This document shows positions 18,541-26,997 of a stretch of DNA of 64,000 bases, one piece after another (positions within the stretch are counted from its first letter, which is position 1; every line of letters starts with the position of its first letter). This DNA is from Trichomonas vaginalis G3 (taxonomy: Eukaryota; Parabasalia; Trichomonadida; Trichomonadidae). Both the position numbers and the translations under genes were made by a program. The DNA lies in contig NC_067206.1 of assembly GCF_026262505.1 (NCBI RefSeq), forward strand, positions 27,791,896 to 27,855,895. Direction: 5' to 3'. The notes under the pieces are model-generated. The model was not told the origin of the DNA. It was given only the letters and a program-made list of their open reading frames with translations, and ran no database searches.

Positions 18541-19241
18541 CCATCTCTGTTGGAGTTTATTTTAATTTTCTCTAAGAGTCTCATGAAAACCTTACCGAAA
18601 TGTTTGTGTAAGTAGTCTCTGTTTGGTTCATCTAAAGCTTCGATGTTAAAGTCAATGAGTCTATTGCCTGACTTCACATTTCTCTTCCTATTCTCTTCAT
18701 CTTTCTTTAACCATCTCTCACCTTCTTTTGGTTTGTCGTCAATGGAACGAATGACATCGTTAGCTTTGCGAACTTGTTCTATAGCACTTTTAAACATCTC
18801 TCTTCTCTGTTGTTTCAGTGTGTCGTCTCTTCTTCTTGTTTCACCAACGTTTGCATGGGCTACGCCCGCGCCGTCATGCGGCTTTGTTATGTCAAACATC
18901 TCTCTTCTTACTTCATGAGGTACAGCTCTTCTTGTTTCACCAACGTTTGCATTTGTTATGTCAAACATCTCTCTTCTTACTTCATGAGGTACTGAACGTC
19001 TATGATATAAGTCAATAGCAATGTCATTTAAAGGAAATGCTCTTGCATGGACTTCGTCCTCGCCGCGTTGCGGCTTTATGAACTCATGAATTCTATCATA
19101 ACTTATTGCACCATTATAGTCTTTAATGAAGTCAGCGAGTGCTTTTTTGTTTGTTGCGTAATGCTTTGCAACATCTATATTAGCTTCTGTAAGAAGTTGT
19201 TTTATTTCCGAGTGTTCTAACTTAGACAACTTCCGATACAT
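18495..19241 (-). CDS. ORF overlapping the polymerase, 248 aa; candidate terminal protein
   Basis: Residues 1-45 look like a SAP-type helix-extended-loop-helix (LSKLEHSEIKQLLTEANIDV). The middle has a tandem duplication (VPHEVRREMFDIT twice) and two in-frame twin hairpins. The C-terminal part is basic/helical. A terminal protein gene often lies directly before a protein-primed polymerase, and this ORF overlaps it by 46 nt; that role is inference. Alternatively it is an N-terminal extension of the polymerase. No priming Ser/Thr/Tyr can be identified. Confidence 0.55.
   Translation of the reverse strand: MYRKLSKLEHSEIKQLLTEANIDVAKHYATNKKALADFIKDYNGAISYDRIHEFIKPQRGEDEVHARAFPLNDIAIDLYHRRSVPHEVRREMFDITNANVGETRRAVPHEVRREMFDITKPHDGAGVAHANVGETRRRDDTLKQQRREMFKSAIEQVRKANDVIRSIDDKPKEGERWLKKDEENRKRNVKSGNRLIDFNIEALDEPNRDYLHKHFGKVFMRLLEKIKINSNRDGWYVINLVESMNVLR
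18857..18882. repeat. twin mini-hairpin inserted in frame in a coding duplication
   Basis: GGGC-TAC-GCCC at 18857-18867 and GCCG-TCATG-CGGC at 18870-18882. Comparison with the second copy of the duplicated tract (about 18940-18970), which reads TTTGCATTTGTTATG, shows a clean 27-nt insert that keeps the frame. Confidence 0.8.
19049..19074. repeat. twin mini-hairpin inside a gene
   Basis: GGAC-TTC-GTCC at 19049-19059 and GCCGC-GTT-GCGGC at 19062-19074, in frame in the candidate terminal protein gene, where it encodes the residues PQRGEDEVHA. Confidence 0.75.
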
Positions 19242-19333
19242 CTTTAGTAGGAAATAAAAAAAATATTTTTTGAAAAAATTAGATTAGATTTTTTTTAAGT
19301 TATTTTTCAAAATAATTTAATATTTTTATTTTA

Positions 19334-19807
19334 ATGAAACACATGCAAGATTGCAAGTTCTTTTCATACAATGCTCTCGCTACTGCCATCAAGAATGAGT
19401 TCAATAATGCTTCAAACGTTAATGTTATCTTTAACAAGAAGTTTGTGAAAGAATCTAAGTTTGGTCAGTATGTCAGACCATTAGCTATCGTCATTGACCG
19501 CAAACGTTATACTTCACAAGAGTTAGCAGTAGTTTTGAAACAAAAGGGTTTCTTCGTGAATGTCAAAGATACACACTATACTGTCATAAAGAACTCCAAC
19601 ATTGACTTCTTCAGTATTGCTATGAATCTTTCCGAACAGAAAGAATATAAGAAGGGTGAAACATCTGTGAAATATTATCCTTCATCTCTGAAGACAATAA
19701 CGAACAAAGATGTTATACAAAAGTTCTTACCAAAGGTTGAAGAAGCTTCAATTGACATTGACGAAGGAAGTGAAATGGTTGAAGAAATTGACCCTGAAGC
19801 TATTTAA
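19334..19807 (+). CDS. Polinton protein of unknown function, 157 aa
   Basis: Starts MKHMQDCKFFSYNALATAIK and ends with an acidic tail (EEASIDIDEGSEMVEEIDPE). The upstream region is a 70-bp A/T run shared as a divergent gap with the gene at 19241. Mixed alpha/beta by appearance, no known motif. Confidence 0.5.
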   Translation: MKHMQDCKFFSYNALATAIKNEFNNASNVNVIFNKKFVKESKFGQYVRPLAIVIDRKRYTSQELAVVLKQKGFFVNVKDTHYTVIKNSNIDFFSIAMNLSEQKEYKKGETSVKYYPSSLKTITNKDVIQKFLPKVEEASIDIDEGSEMVEEIDPEAI

Positions 19808-19847
19808 CCAAAAATATATTTTTGGTGAAGAGGTGAGATATCACCTA

Positions 19848-19876
19848 GCCGCTTTGCGGCTCTGACCCTTTGGGTC
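19848..19876. repeat. twin GC-rich mini-hairpin
   Basis: GCCGC-TTT-GCGGC at 19848-19860 and GACCC-TTT-GGGTC at 19864-19876, lying between two convergent genes, where it could serve both 3' ends. Confidence 0.75.
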
Positions 19877-19942
19877 TGTTTTTTCACCTCATTCTCTCTT
19901 CGTTAATGTTGTCGTGACTTCTTCGTTAATGTTGTCGTGACT

Positions 19943-20770
19943 TCATTCTTCCTCTTTGAAGTTATCGAAATATTCTGTTATTTTTTCCTTCAGTAATGTT
20001 AAGTCTTCTTTGAAGGTAAGTATTGTGCAACCTTTGATGTCATAGTGTGTTTGAGGAAGAGTATTTTTGACAATTTCTTTTATTTGCTCATTCGGTGTCA
20101 TTGAAATCGGTAAGTTTTCACGATAGAACCAGTTTCTGTCAGATTTATATATTTTAGCAAGGTCGTAAAAGCTTTTGTTGTTTCTTCTGACTAAATGCAA
20201 CATAACCATATCTCTATCTTCTTCATTTTCCATCTCTTCAGTATAAATCATATACTTATAACTCTTTTCCTTTCCTTTTGGTACCGAACGCGGTATTCTT
20301 TTCTGTATGCTTTTGTCTTTGGATTCAATGACTTCATCTTTTGCTTGAAGTTTCTTTTCCATCTCTCCACGTTCTGCTTTATATAGTTCATCTAACATCA
20401 TGAAAATATAACAAGCATAACGAGGTGAAGCCCACATTGCTACAGCGTTTACTAAAAGTCTATGAACATAATAACCTTTCAAACCAGGTGCCAAATTCTT
20501 GCGATTTTCGTACGGAATCTCTTCCCTCGGTTTTCCGAGGGAAGCAATCATATGAGGAAATTCTTCTAAAAGTTCTTTTGTCTGTTGGTTTTCAAACCAA
20601 TGATATGCTTGCTTTGTAGAACGAAGAGCGTTCATTATACTTTGCATTTGGTACATGTCATCTTTGACTGAACGAATGAGTCTCAATTGTTTGTTATATT
20701 GTATGTATTCGTATTCTTCATTTATGGCTTCATGAACGATAGCAGTTGTTGTGTTCTCTAATGTTGACAT
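19943..20770 (-). CDS. KilA-N domain protein with C-terminal DUF3627-like region
   Basis: Residues about 95-130 (LKGYYVHRLLVNAVAMWASPRYA) match the second half of the KilA-N/APSES-type DNA-binding domain of large DNA viruses and phages. A coiled linker follows (KAERGEMEKKLQAKDEVIES). The last 100 residues (YKYMIYTEEMENEEDRDM ... DIKGCTILTFKEDL) resemble the DUF3627 module often attached to it. It carries a single 10-bp stem-loop at 20521-20544 in its coding region. Likely a DNA-binding regulator of the element. Confidence 0.7.
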   Translation of the reverse strand: MSTLENTTTAIVHEAINEEYEYIQYNKQLRLIRSVKDDMYQMQSIMNALRSTKQAYHWFENQQTKELLEEFPHMIASLGKPREEIPYENRKNLAPGLKGYYVHRLLVNAVAMWASPRYACYIFMMLDELYKAERGEMEKKLQAKDEVIESKDKSIQKRIPRSVPKGKEKSYKYMIYTEEMENEEDRDMVMLHLVRRNNKSFYDLAKIYKSDRNWFYRENLPISMTPNEQIKEIVKNTLPQTHYDIKGCTILTFKEDLTLLKEKITEYFDNFKEEE

Positions 20771-20785
20771 TACTGTTCTTACATA
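20771..20785 (-). promoter_or_regulatory. leader box shared by both KilA-N genes
   Basis: The 15 bases TATGTAAGAACAGTA stand directly before the ATG of this gene and, unchanged, before the ATG of the other KilA-N gene (22314-22328). The sequences further upstream differ apart from A/T richness, so the box is likely a shared promoter or operator. Confidence 0.5.
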
Positions 20786-20877
20786 CAGGATAAAAAAATA
20801 AATAAAATAAAAACTAACTTTATTTTTTCTGAGATAAACACTATTTCTTCACAACATTAAATTTTATCCTGTATGAA

Positions 20878-21252
20878 ATGACTTTAAAAAGATTATTGAC
20901 TGACTTCGAATACTATCTCATTGACGCACTGACAGACCCTCAAAACTGTGTTGAAAGTTCTTTAAGCTTTAAGATTGAAGGTACGACGCATTTTGTCTTC
21001 ACTTACGTATTGAAAGAATATGACCGTTATCATAACGAAGTGAATCAAACACTAATAAAATTTGTAGATAAAAAATTGGTTAACAATGAATATTTTAAAC
21101 GTGAAGACCCAAACACTGCTGGAGATGATGAAGAATACAGACAAGCTATTGAAAAAAATAACGCAAGATTAGATGCAATAGAAAAGAAGTTTAATGAATG
21201 TCTTACAAACACGTATGAATATCTTATGCAGTGGGAAGCCAGATGGAAATAA
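20878..21252 (+). CDS. Polinton protein of unknown function, 124 aa
   Basis: Starts MTLKRLLTDFEYYLIDALTD. Helical with a charged centre, and a coiled stretch near residues 80-124 (YRQAIEKNNARLDAIEKKFN). Divergent from the KilA-N gene at 20770, with a 107-bp A/T-rich gap. No family recognised. Confidence 0.5.
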   Translation: MTLKRLLTDFEYYLIDALTDPQNCVESSLSFKIEGTTHFVFTYVLKEYDRYHNEVNQTLIKFVDKKLVNNEYFKREDPNTAGDDEEYRQAIEKNNARLDAIEKKFNECLTNTYEYLMQWEARWK

Positions 21253-21293
21253 ATTTACGTCAAATATGCAATTTATAAAATCTTATGTCGACA

Positions 21294-21369
21294 GGCTACG
21301 TAGCACAGTGGTCTAAGGTGGTGTTATGGAGGGGTCAAGGTCTGTGGTTCGAACCGCGACAGCGCCGTA
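21294..21369 (+). ncRNA. tRNA-like sequence, probably degenerate
   Basis: It has an A-box match (TAGCACAGTGG) and a B-box match (GGTTCGAACC) 35-45 bases apart, as in tRNA genes. The acceptor, anticodon and T stems pair poorly in my hand folding, so it is either a decayed tRNA, a pol III promoter, or chance. It lies inside Polinton B between two genes. Confidence 0.3.
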
Positions 21370-21431
21370 TTTTCTTATTTTCTTTATTTGTCTTGTTTGT
21401 CGTGAATAAAAAGTGTCATAAAAGTGCTCTA

Positions 21432-21507
21432 TCTTCCACGGGAATAAATAAAAAATTTACTTTATTTCTTCTTTATTTCTTCTTTATTTCTTTGTTCCCG
21501 TGGAAGA
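21432..21507. repeat. inverted repeat, 17-nt arms
   Basis: Arms 21432-21448 (TCTTCCACGGGAATAAA) and 21491-21507 pair at 16 of 17 positions around an A/T-rich loop. Together with the tRNA-like element it fills the non-coding gap 21253-21612. Confidence 0.65.
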
Positions 21508-21612
21508 AGGGTTTTGCTGTTTTTTCTCAGCCAAAATCAATGATTTTTTCATTTTTGGAATCCTTAGCGAATGAGGAATCTTTTCTCTCGTGGAAGCTTT
21601 GACCAAAAATAA

Positions 21613-21637
21613 GCCGCTAGCGGCAAGGGCGAAGCCC
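21613..21637. repeat. twin GC-rich mini-hairpin
   Basis: Identical to the pair at 15336-15360: GCCGCTAGCGGC, two bases, GGGC-GAA-GCCC. Again it lies within 15 bp of a gene's stop codon on the reverse strand. Confidence 0.75.
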
Positions 21638-21647
21638 ATGAGTTCAT

Positions 21648-22313
21648 TTACTCACAATATTTTTGTACAAAACGACTCCAAACTTTTAACTTCTTTTCTG
21701 CAGCTTCAAATGCTATCTTAGCGAGTTCATATTCTCTAAATTCTCTCTTTAAATCTTCTTGTTCCCATTGGTCTAGTTCGTATGGAGAATCTCTATAACC
21801 ATAATATATCTCACGTTCATGTTCTAATTGTTTTTCACACATTTTTCCAACTTCTTCTTCGAACAAAGGTTTAGCATTCTCCACTGTATCTTCGAGTTCT
21901 TCTTCATCTAACTTCTCATGAACTTTCTTGTCTATGGAATCCATAATATCTTTGACATAAAATGCATACTTTACAGAGCACCATTCAGCAACAAAATGAA
22001 CGAGGTCAGCATGTATGTAAATACCTTTGAATTCATTCATAACGCCCTTAGTAAGCTCATAAAATGCTTGTTTTGAGGTTGAGCCACTTTTGGCTCGACC
22101 GTATTCTTTCAACCAAAACTCAAGAATTTCCTGCATTTTAGCACTATTGAGAAATCTGTTTAAATGGTTTAACTTTCCTGCTTCTCTTGCCATCTTTGTT
22201 GCATTAATGTAACCATCCTTGTCTCTACGTAAGACTTCAATACCGTTATAAGTGCCTTTTGTGAATGTTTCACCATTAGATTTGTTAGTGAATGTTTTTG
22301 CTTCGACCGACAT
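21648..22313 (-). CDS. KilA-N domain protein, 221 aa
   Basis: Residues about 18-130 form a full KilA-N domain: YNGIEVLRRDKDGYINATKM, then LNRFLNSAKMQEIL, then GIYIHADLVHFVAEWCSVKY. The last 80 residues are a charged helix. The start is set at 22313 because the leader box precedes it exactly as in the other KilA-N gene. A stem-loop at 22078-22099 lies in frame in the coding region (GAGCCA-CTTT-TGGCTC core). Probably a DNA-binding regulator. Confidence 0.75.
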   Translation of the reverse strand: MSVEAKTFTNKSNGETFTKGTYNGIEVLRRDKDGYINATKMAREAGKLNHLNRFLNSAKMQEILEFWLKEYGRAKSGSTSKQAFYELTKGVMNEFKGIYIHADLVHFVAEWCSVKYAFYVKDIMDSIDKKVHEKLDEEELEDTVENAKPLFEEEVGKMCEKQLEHEREIYYGYRDSPYELDQWEQEDLKREFREYELAKIAFEAAEKKLKVWSRFVQKYCE

Positions 22314-22328
22314 TACTGTTCTTACATA
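22314..22328 (-). promoter_or_regulatory. leader box of the second KilA-N gene
   Basis: TATGTAAGAACAGTA immediately before the ATG, identical to 20771-20785. Confidence 0.5.
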
Positions 22329-22476
22329 CCAAATAAAAAAATAAATAAAAATAAAATTAGCGTTATTTTTGGTCTTTTGTGAAAATTCATGAAAATTCAA
22401 GAGGTGAGAAAACGGGTGACATCTCACCTCTTCACCTAAATTATATTTTTGTCTGATTTACATCCAACGAAAAAGT

Positions 22477-23466
22477 TTAGAAGAATTTTCTTATTCTTTC
22501 TGGCATGTTTTTATCTTTCCAGTACTCCCGCTCTAATGGTCCCAGATGAGTTGGTTTAGATTCTCTCAAGTTCTTAGATGGTATAACATCTTCAACGCCT
22601 CCTTCATATCTTACTTTATAAGTGTCATCGTTTGTGTTATAGTCAAGTATTTCAATAACCACTCCTCGCTTTGCTTCGTCAATGGTTTCAGCAAGTTTGC
22701 CATTACTACTTTCGACTAATTTATGTCGAGGGTAAAATGCTATGGAGTCGTCAGCAGCTTTTATAAGATATCCATTACCTTGCGTAGAGTCTACGATATA
22801 ATAATTTCGACTTAACCTTAAACGTTTCTTTGTCAATGGTTTGTCGTCAAGAACTACACGAACTTTTGTACCAGGAATGAGGGTAAATTGTGTTGAATTT
22901 CTGATATTTTGTGTTTGACTTAGTTTCTTTTGTATATACTTTTCTTCTTGTTGTTGTGTCATTGAATTTGGTGTATGTCCTGTTGTAGAATGTGTTGAGG
23001 AATTATATACTTCGAGAAAATGTTTCATTGTTTCTTCGGTAAAGTCTCGCTCTTGATTTAAATCTCTGAGAGTCCTTATGAAGCGGTTAATGATACCGAG
23101 TATGTTATGGTTATGGTCTTCAGTAGTGTAGTGAGTTATGTTATGCTTAATGAGAAATTCTGTGATTTCATTGCTGAGGTATGCACCGTCTTGGTCTGAT
23201 GTTAAAATACTTGGGCTATGTTCTGCTACAAACTTTTGTAAAACTCTTAACACTTCATGAGTTCCTTTATTTCTCATTATATACGCATATGCTTTACGAG
23301 TGTTAACATTTATGAAGATGAGGAATGGTTTATGTCCTCCTTTTCTGCTTTGAATGAGAGTGTCAAATTGGTATGCGTCAGGAGTGTTGGAGTAAATTGG
23401 TAAAAAGTAGTCGTAAGGGTTTATTTTTGTTTGATGTACAACATTTTTGTCAAAGAACCTTTTCAC
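22477..23466 (-). CDS. retrovirus-like integrase of Polinton B
   Basis: 329 aa. RNase H-fold core with YQFDTL near residue 35 and LTSDQDGAYLSNEI near 92 as the acid-bearing motifs, followed by the helix region NHNILGIINRFIRTLRDLN. The tail (VVIEILDYNTNDDTYKVRYE) resembles a chromo/SH3-like module, common in Polinton integrases. Known role: inserting the linear element with 5-6 bp target duplication, which fits the AAAGT seen here. Confidence 0.8.
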   Translation of the reverse strand: MKRFFDKNVVHQTKINPYDYFLPIYSNTPDAYQFDTLIQSRKGGHKPFLIFINVNTRKAYAYIMRNKGTHEVLRVLQKFVAEHSPSILTSDQDGAYLSNEITEFLIKHNITHYTTEDHNHNILGIINRFIRTLRDLNQERDFTEETMKHFLEVYNSSTHSTTGHTPNSMTQQQEEKYIQKKLSQTQNIRNSTQFTLIPGTKVRVVLDDKPLTKKRLRLSRNYYIVDSTQGNGYLIKAADDSIAFYPRHKLVESSNGKLAETIDEAKRGVVIEILDYNTNDDTYKVRYEGGVEDVIPSKNLRESKPTHLGPLEREYWKDKNMPERIRKFF

Positions 23467-23535
23467 TTCTTAAATGACCTCCATGGATGTTGTTCGAATA
23501 CTTCTTTCAAGCTCATTTATGTAAAGTTAAAGATT

Positions 23536-25065
23536 TTAACCAACTCGTATCCAAGCGTGCATTGTTATATAAGGAGGCATATAATCTTTTCCATTACCTG
23601 CTGGGTCTGTAATACCAGCTACAACATGTGTATGATTTCCTGCAGTTCCACAGAAAATACCTGTGCTAACATCTTTGGGGTCATCTGAGATATCATATCT
23701 ATTCATTCCCTGTCTATTCGAACCCGCTGCAAGATTTATATAACCTCTTTTTGTTATTGAATGTGAATGGTTTCCTTCCACAGATGTTCTTCCACTGAAC
23801 CTATGCATATGTGAAGGAAGGTTTTCAATACCTATTTTCTTTGAACCTCCCATCTTCATTGACTGCGTATTAGTGTAGAATGGAAAACTGTCAACTATTT
23901 CATACCATCTACCACCAAATAAAGTGTTTGGATTTATTGGATTCATAGACGTATAAACAGCTCCTATAGGATATATTAAATCATATATGCTCATAACTCT
24001 ATAAACATATTCTAAAGAACTTATGTCATTAAATACCATTTGGAATGTATCTCCCGGATGAAATGTTGCATTTGTTCCACTTTTATAATGTAATGTTAGT
24101 TCAATAGAATTATCCAAGAAAAATTCAAAAGTATCTGGTTGAAGACCTCTAACAAATTCAAATGGAGTTGCTGGTTCACCATTTATAATTTCTGTTGTAA
24201 ATGTCATTGTATCTGGTTTCGAAAATTTCTTTGTTAGTTCTGCATCCACATAAGTTTTATCTGCTTTCTTGTCTAACATTGCTGGTAGTTCATATGCTTC
24301 AAAGTTTCTGGCATGATCTTCGGTATTCCTGCAACTCTTATCTAAATTGTTAAGAGTATCTTTTACGCTTGTACTTGGATTTTCTAATGGTGCACTTGAA
24401 CCAAGGTCAAAGTTCAATATTATGTCGTCTGCTCTAACAGTAGTGAAGGATTTATGTGTATGGTTCTTGTCAGCTTTACTGTCATATAAATCTTGAGCAG
24501 TGAATTTAATATTATGTTCATCCTTCATGACATAAACATCTTTACATCTAATGTTTCTCATCGTCGTTATGTCGTCATCCGATGTTAAACCTTGTGGAAA
24601 GTTAGGAGGTTTACAATATATTGCATCCCCACCAGTTTCTTCAACCGTTCCTTCAATACTTTCTATACCAACAGTTGTGAAGAAATCATGTGTATGGTTC
24701 TTATCTGCTTTCTTGTCTAACATTGCTGGTAGTTCATGTGCTTCAAAGTTTCTGGCATGACCTTCAATGTTCATACATTTACTATTTAAGGAGTTTAGTG
24801 TATCTTTTACGCTTGTACTTGGATTTTCTAATGGTGCACTTGAACCAAGGTCAAAGTTCAATATTATGTCGTCTGCTCTAACAGTAGTGAAGGATTTATG
24901 TGTATGGTTCTTGTCAGCTTTACTGTCTAAAGAAGTTTGAAGTTCATTTATATCGGAGATGTTGTGTTTATGAGATTTCAAAACTTTGTTCGTTGCGTCA
25001 AGTTCAACTTTGTCAGCTTTACTTTTAATAGCATCTTCAAACGTTATTTTTGACTTAACTCTCAA
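23536..25065 (-). CDS. phage-tail-collar-like fibre protein of Polinton B, 509 aa
   Basis: Residues 1-290 carry repeats of the form (D/S)KADKNHTHxxF, each with a long spacer, seen in trimeric phage fibre and baseplate proteins. The C-terminal 160 residues have a tail-collar style head: GAVYTSMNPINPNTLFGGRW, NLPSHMHRFSG, GNHTHVV and YMPPYITMHAWIRVG at the very end. This suggests a trimeric spike that binds the host cell. It is open throughout. The spacer blocks (SFTTVRADDIILNFDLGSS) are duplicated almost exactly. Confidence 0.75.
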   Translation of the reverse strand: MRVKSKITFEDAIKSKADKVELDATNKVLKSHKHNISDINELQTSLDSKADKNHTHKSFTTVRADDIILNFDLGSSAPLENPSTSVKDTLNSLNSKCMNIEGHARNFEAHELPAMLDKKADKNHTHDFFTTVGIESIEGTVEETGGDAIYCKPPNFPQGLTSDDDITTMRNIRCKDVYVMKDEHNIKFTAQDLYDSKADKNHTHKSFTTVRADDIILNFDLGSSAPLENPSTSVKDTLNNLDKSCRNTEDHARNFEAYELPAMLDKKADKTYVDAELTKKFSKPDTMTFTTEIINGEPATPFEFVRGLQPDTFEFFLDNSIELTLHYKSGTNATFHPGDTFQMVFNDISSLEYVYRVMSIYDLIYPIGAVYTSMNPINPNTLFGGRWYEIVDSFPFYTNTQSMKMGGSKKIGIENLPSHMHRFSGRTSVEGNHSHSITKRGYINLAAGSNRQGMNRYDISDDPKDVSTGIFCGTAGNHTHVVAGITDPAGNGKDYMPPYITMHAWIRVG

Positions 25066-25082
25066 AGTAAATCTTGGTTCAA

Positions 25083-26729
25083 CTAATACACCTTAACAGA
25101 GAAAGTAGAGGCATAAATTTCACCGGTATAACCAAATGCTTCTGGTGCTTTAGCTACATCATACTGTACAGTACAGCTTATGTCATAACCTTTAGCACGA
25201 ATGTATTTATATCTTCTTTCATTAACATTTTTTGTCTTCGCTTCATCACTTCGTGTTAAATATCCATGGTAGTCCGTTATAATCTGTTCGTCTGAAGTTA
25301 TATAATGAACGTGGTTTTTATCTGCTTTTTCGGCTAATTTCTCATTAACATCATTCACTTCTAATTCAACTCTTCCGCCAGAACTCTTATTATCATTAAT
25401 CTTTTTCATTAATTCGGTAATTACGTCATAAAGACTATATTCTGTTTTCGGTTTTGTAAATAATGAGTCAAAATTTCTTTTCATCATTACATCGCTGACA
25501 TTAATGATATCACCAATTCCTTTTTCATTTATTCTCTTCATTAATTCTGCAATAATGACGAATATATAATCTGTTAATTTATTCTCTTCATCGAGGGTTA
25601 TAGAATGTTTTGAAATTGAATCATTAACTCCTCTAAATAAATCAATAACTTCAGGATACACGTTTTTAATGTCTTGAATAACCCGACCAGTATCCTCGCC
25701 ACTATGTGGCTCTGAGCCCGTTGGGCTCTGTTGTTCATGTTCTTCGTTCCCGTCGTTACGTGGTTTTATATCTCTAACCATCATCAACGCAGCCATAACC
25801 GGAGGGTTTGTTGCTACCTGTTCGAAAATCCGTCCGTTATGTATGGTATATCTAAATAATTTCTTTGTGTTTGTTAAAACATTTGAAACAAGTCTTTTAA
25901 AACCATCTACAAAATTTCCTGTTTCACCTAATGTTCTTGCAGCATTTACAAGCTCACCCATTCCCGCTTTTGACCCCAAAAACGTCCATATTGCATTTAT
26001 TTCACTCTGTATAGTTGTCCATTCAGCGAAACTAACACCCGCATTCGCTAAGCTGAAAATGAAATTCAGTGGATCGAACTTAATTCCACCTTCTTTTTCA
26101 ATTTCAACGAACTCACTAACATGAGATTTTAAATATTCTTTCGTTAAAATTGTTTTCCCCGATGTTATGTCATTAACGAAACTATCACCGTCAAAAGTTA
26201 ACGAATTCAATTTCGTCGTTGATGCTTTTATTTCATACACCGCTTTATCGATAGTTTTTGGCTCACCTTCTTTAGAAGCATATGAAACATTAATGAATGA
26301 ATTATATGTATTCGTGAATGAGTTAAAATCAATGATTTTCATTAATGACGCCTTTAATGATTCATTAACTGTTGAATCCCTTAAAACAATTAATGAACTG
26401 TCCTTTATGAAAGGTACACTGCAAACCGTCGAGTTTGGATCAAATGCTGTAGTTGGTGCAGGAATATTAATGATATAAGTCATTAAATCATTAAGTGACG
26501 TAAATAATGTTGTCGTTTTTGATTTAATTTCTTTAGCATCTGTTATATATGGTAATTTTATTTCTGTAGTTTCTGAATTAAAGATATTCGCTAAAATGTT
26601 TTGTAAACTGTTTTGAACAGCTGTATAAACCGTTGAATCCGGAACTCTTACGATTTCACCGTCCTTAATAAAAGGCATTGTACATGACGTAGTGCTTGGG
26701 TCAAATCTTTCGGGATTATAATTCAACAT
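25083..26729 (-). CDS. second fibre-type protein of Polinton B, 548 aa
   Basis: Repeated units of FDPxxTxCxxPFIKDGxIV followed by TVYxAVQ (near residues 10-45 and 95-130), a long helical/polar shaft, and one KADKNHVHYITSDEQI unit near the end. The gene runs the same way as the fibre at 23536, 18 bp apart, as an operon-like pair. It contains an in-frame twin hairpin (25698-25728). Possibly the shaft or adaptor that holds the tail-collar fibre. Together with 26735-26980 it may have been one gene; its state is uncertain. Confidence 0.6.
   Translation of the reverse strand: MLNYNPERFDPSTTSCTMPFIKDGEIVRVPDSTVYTAVQNSLQNILANIFNSETTEIKLPYITDAKEIKSKTTTLFTSLNDLMTYIINIPAPTTAFDPNSTVCSVPFIKDSSLIVLRDSTVNESLKASLMKIIDFNSFTNTYNSFINVSYASKEGEPKTIDKAVYEIKASTTKLNSLTFDGDSFVNDITSGKTILTKEYLKSHVSEFVEIEKEGGIKFDPLNFIFSLANAGVSFAEWTTIQSEINAIWTFLGSKAGMGELVNAARTLGETGNFVDGFKRLVSNVLTNTKKLFRYTIHNGRIFEQVATNPPVMAALMMVRDIKPRNDGNEEHEQQSPTGSEPHSGEDTGRVIQDIKNVYPEVIDLFRGVNDSISKHSITLDEENKLTDYIFVIIAELMKRINEKGIGDIINVSDVMMKRNFDSLFTKPKTEYSLYDVITELMKKINDNKSSGGRVELEVNDVNEKLAEKADKNHVHYITSDEQIITDYHGYLTRSDEAKTKNVNERRYKYIRAKGYDISCTVQYDVAKAPEAFGYTGEIYASTFSVKVY
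25698..25728. repeat. twin mini-hairpin inside a fibre gene
   Basis: GCCAC-TAT-GTGGC at 25698-25710, then GAGCCC-GTT-GGGCTC at 25714-25728, read through in frame as SPTGSEPHSGE. Confidence 0.8.
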
Positions 26730-26734
26730 ATATT

Positions 26735-26980
26735 CTAACGCTTCATAACAGACTTATATACTGTTGTGTCGTTCTTCATGACAACTTCACCATTTACAAT
26801 GAATGGCATTGTACATGGAGTTAAAATAGGGTCAAACTTTTCATAGTCCTTCCATGTTATGTATTTCTCGGTATTTCCATCAGAAATAACAATATATTTG
26901 TCAGTAAGTGTGAGAGAGTATTGACCAAAATATAAACGTTTAGCTCTGTCAGCTTCATACGCATATGCAGCAATACTCAT
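26735..26980 (-). CDS. fibre-anchor-like ORF, 81 aa
   Basis: Starts MSIAAYAYEADRAKRLYFGQ and has the same PFIVNGEVVMKNDTTVYKS unit as the gene just downstream. Homologous to 1706-1993. Its ATG lies 17 bp from the ATG of the divergent gene at 26998. It may be the head end of the fibre gene that follows. Confidence 0.5.
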   Translation of the reverse strand: MSIAAYAYEADRAKRLYFGQYSLTLTDKYIVISDGNTEKYITWKDYEKFDPILTPCTMPFIVNGEVVMKNDTTVYKSVMKR

Positions 26981-26997
26981 ATTTTAATGAGAATAAA

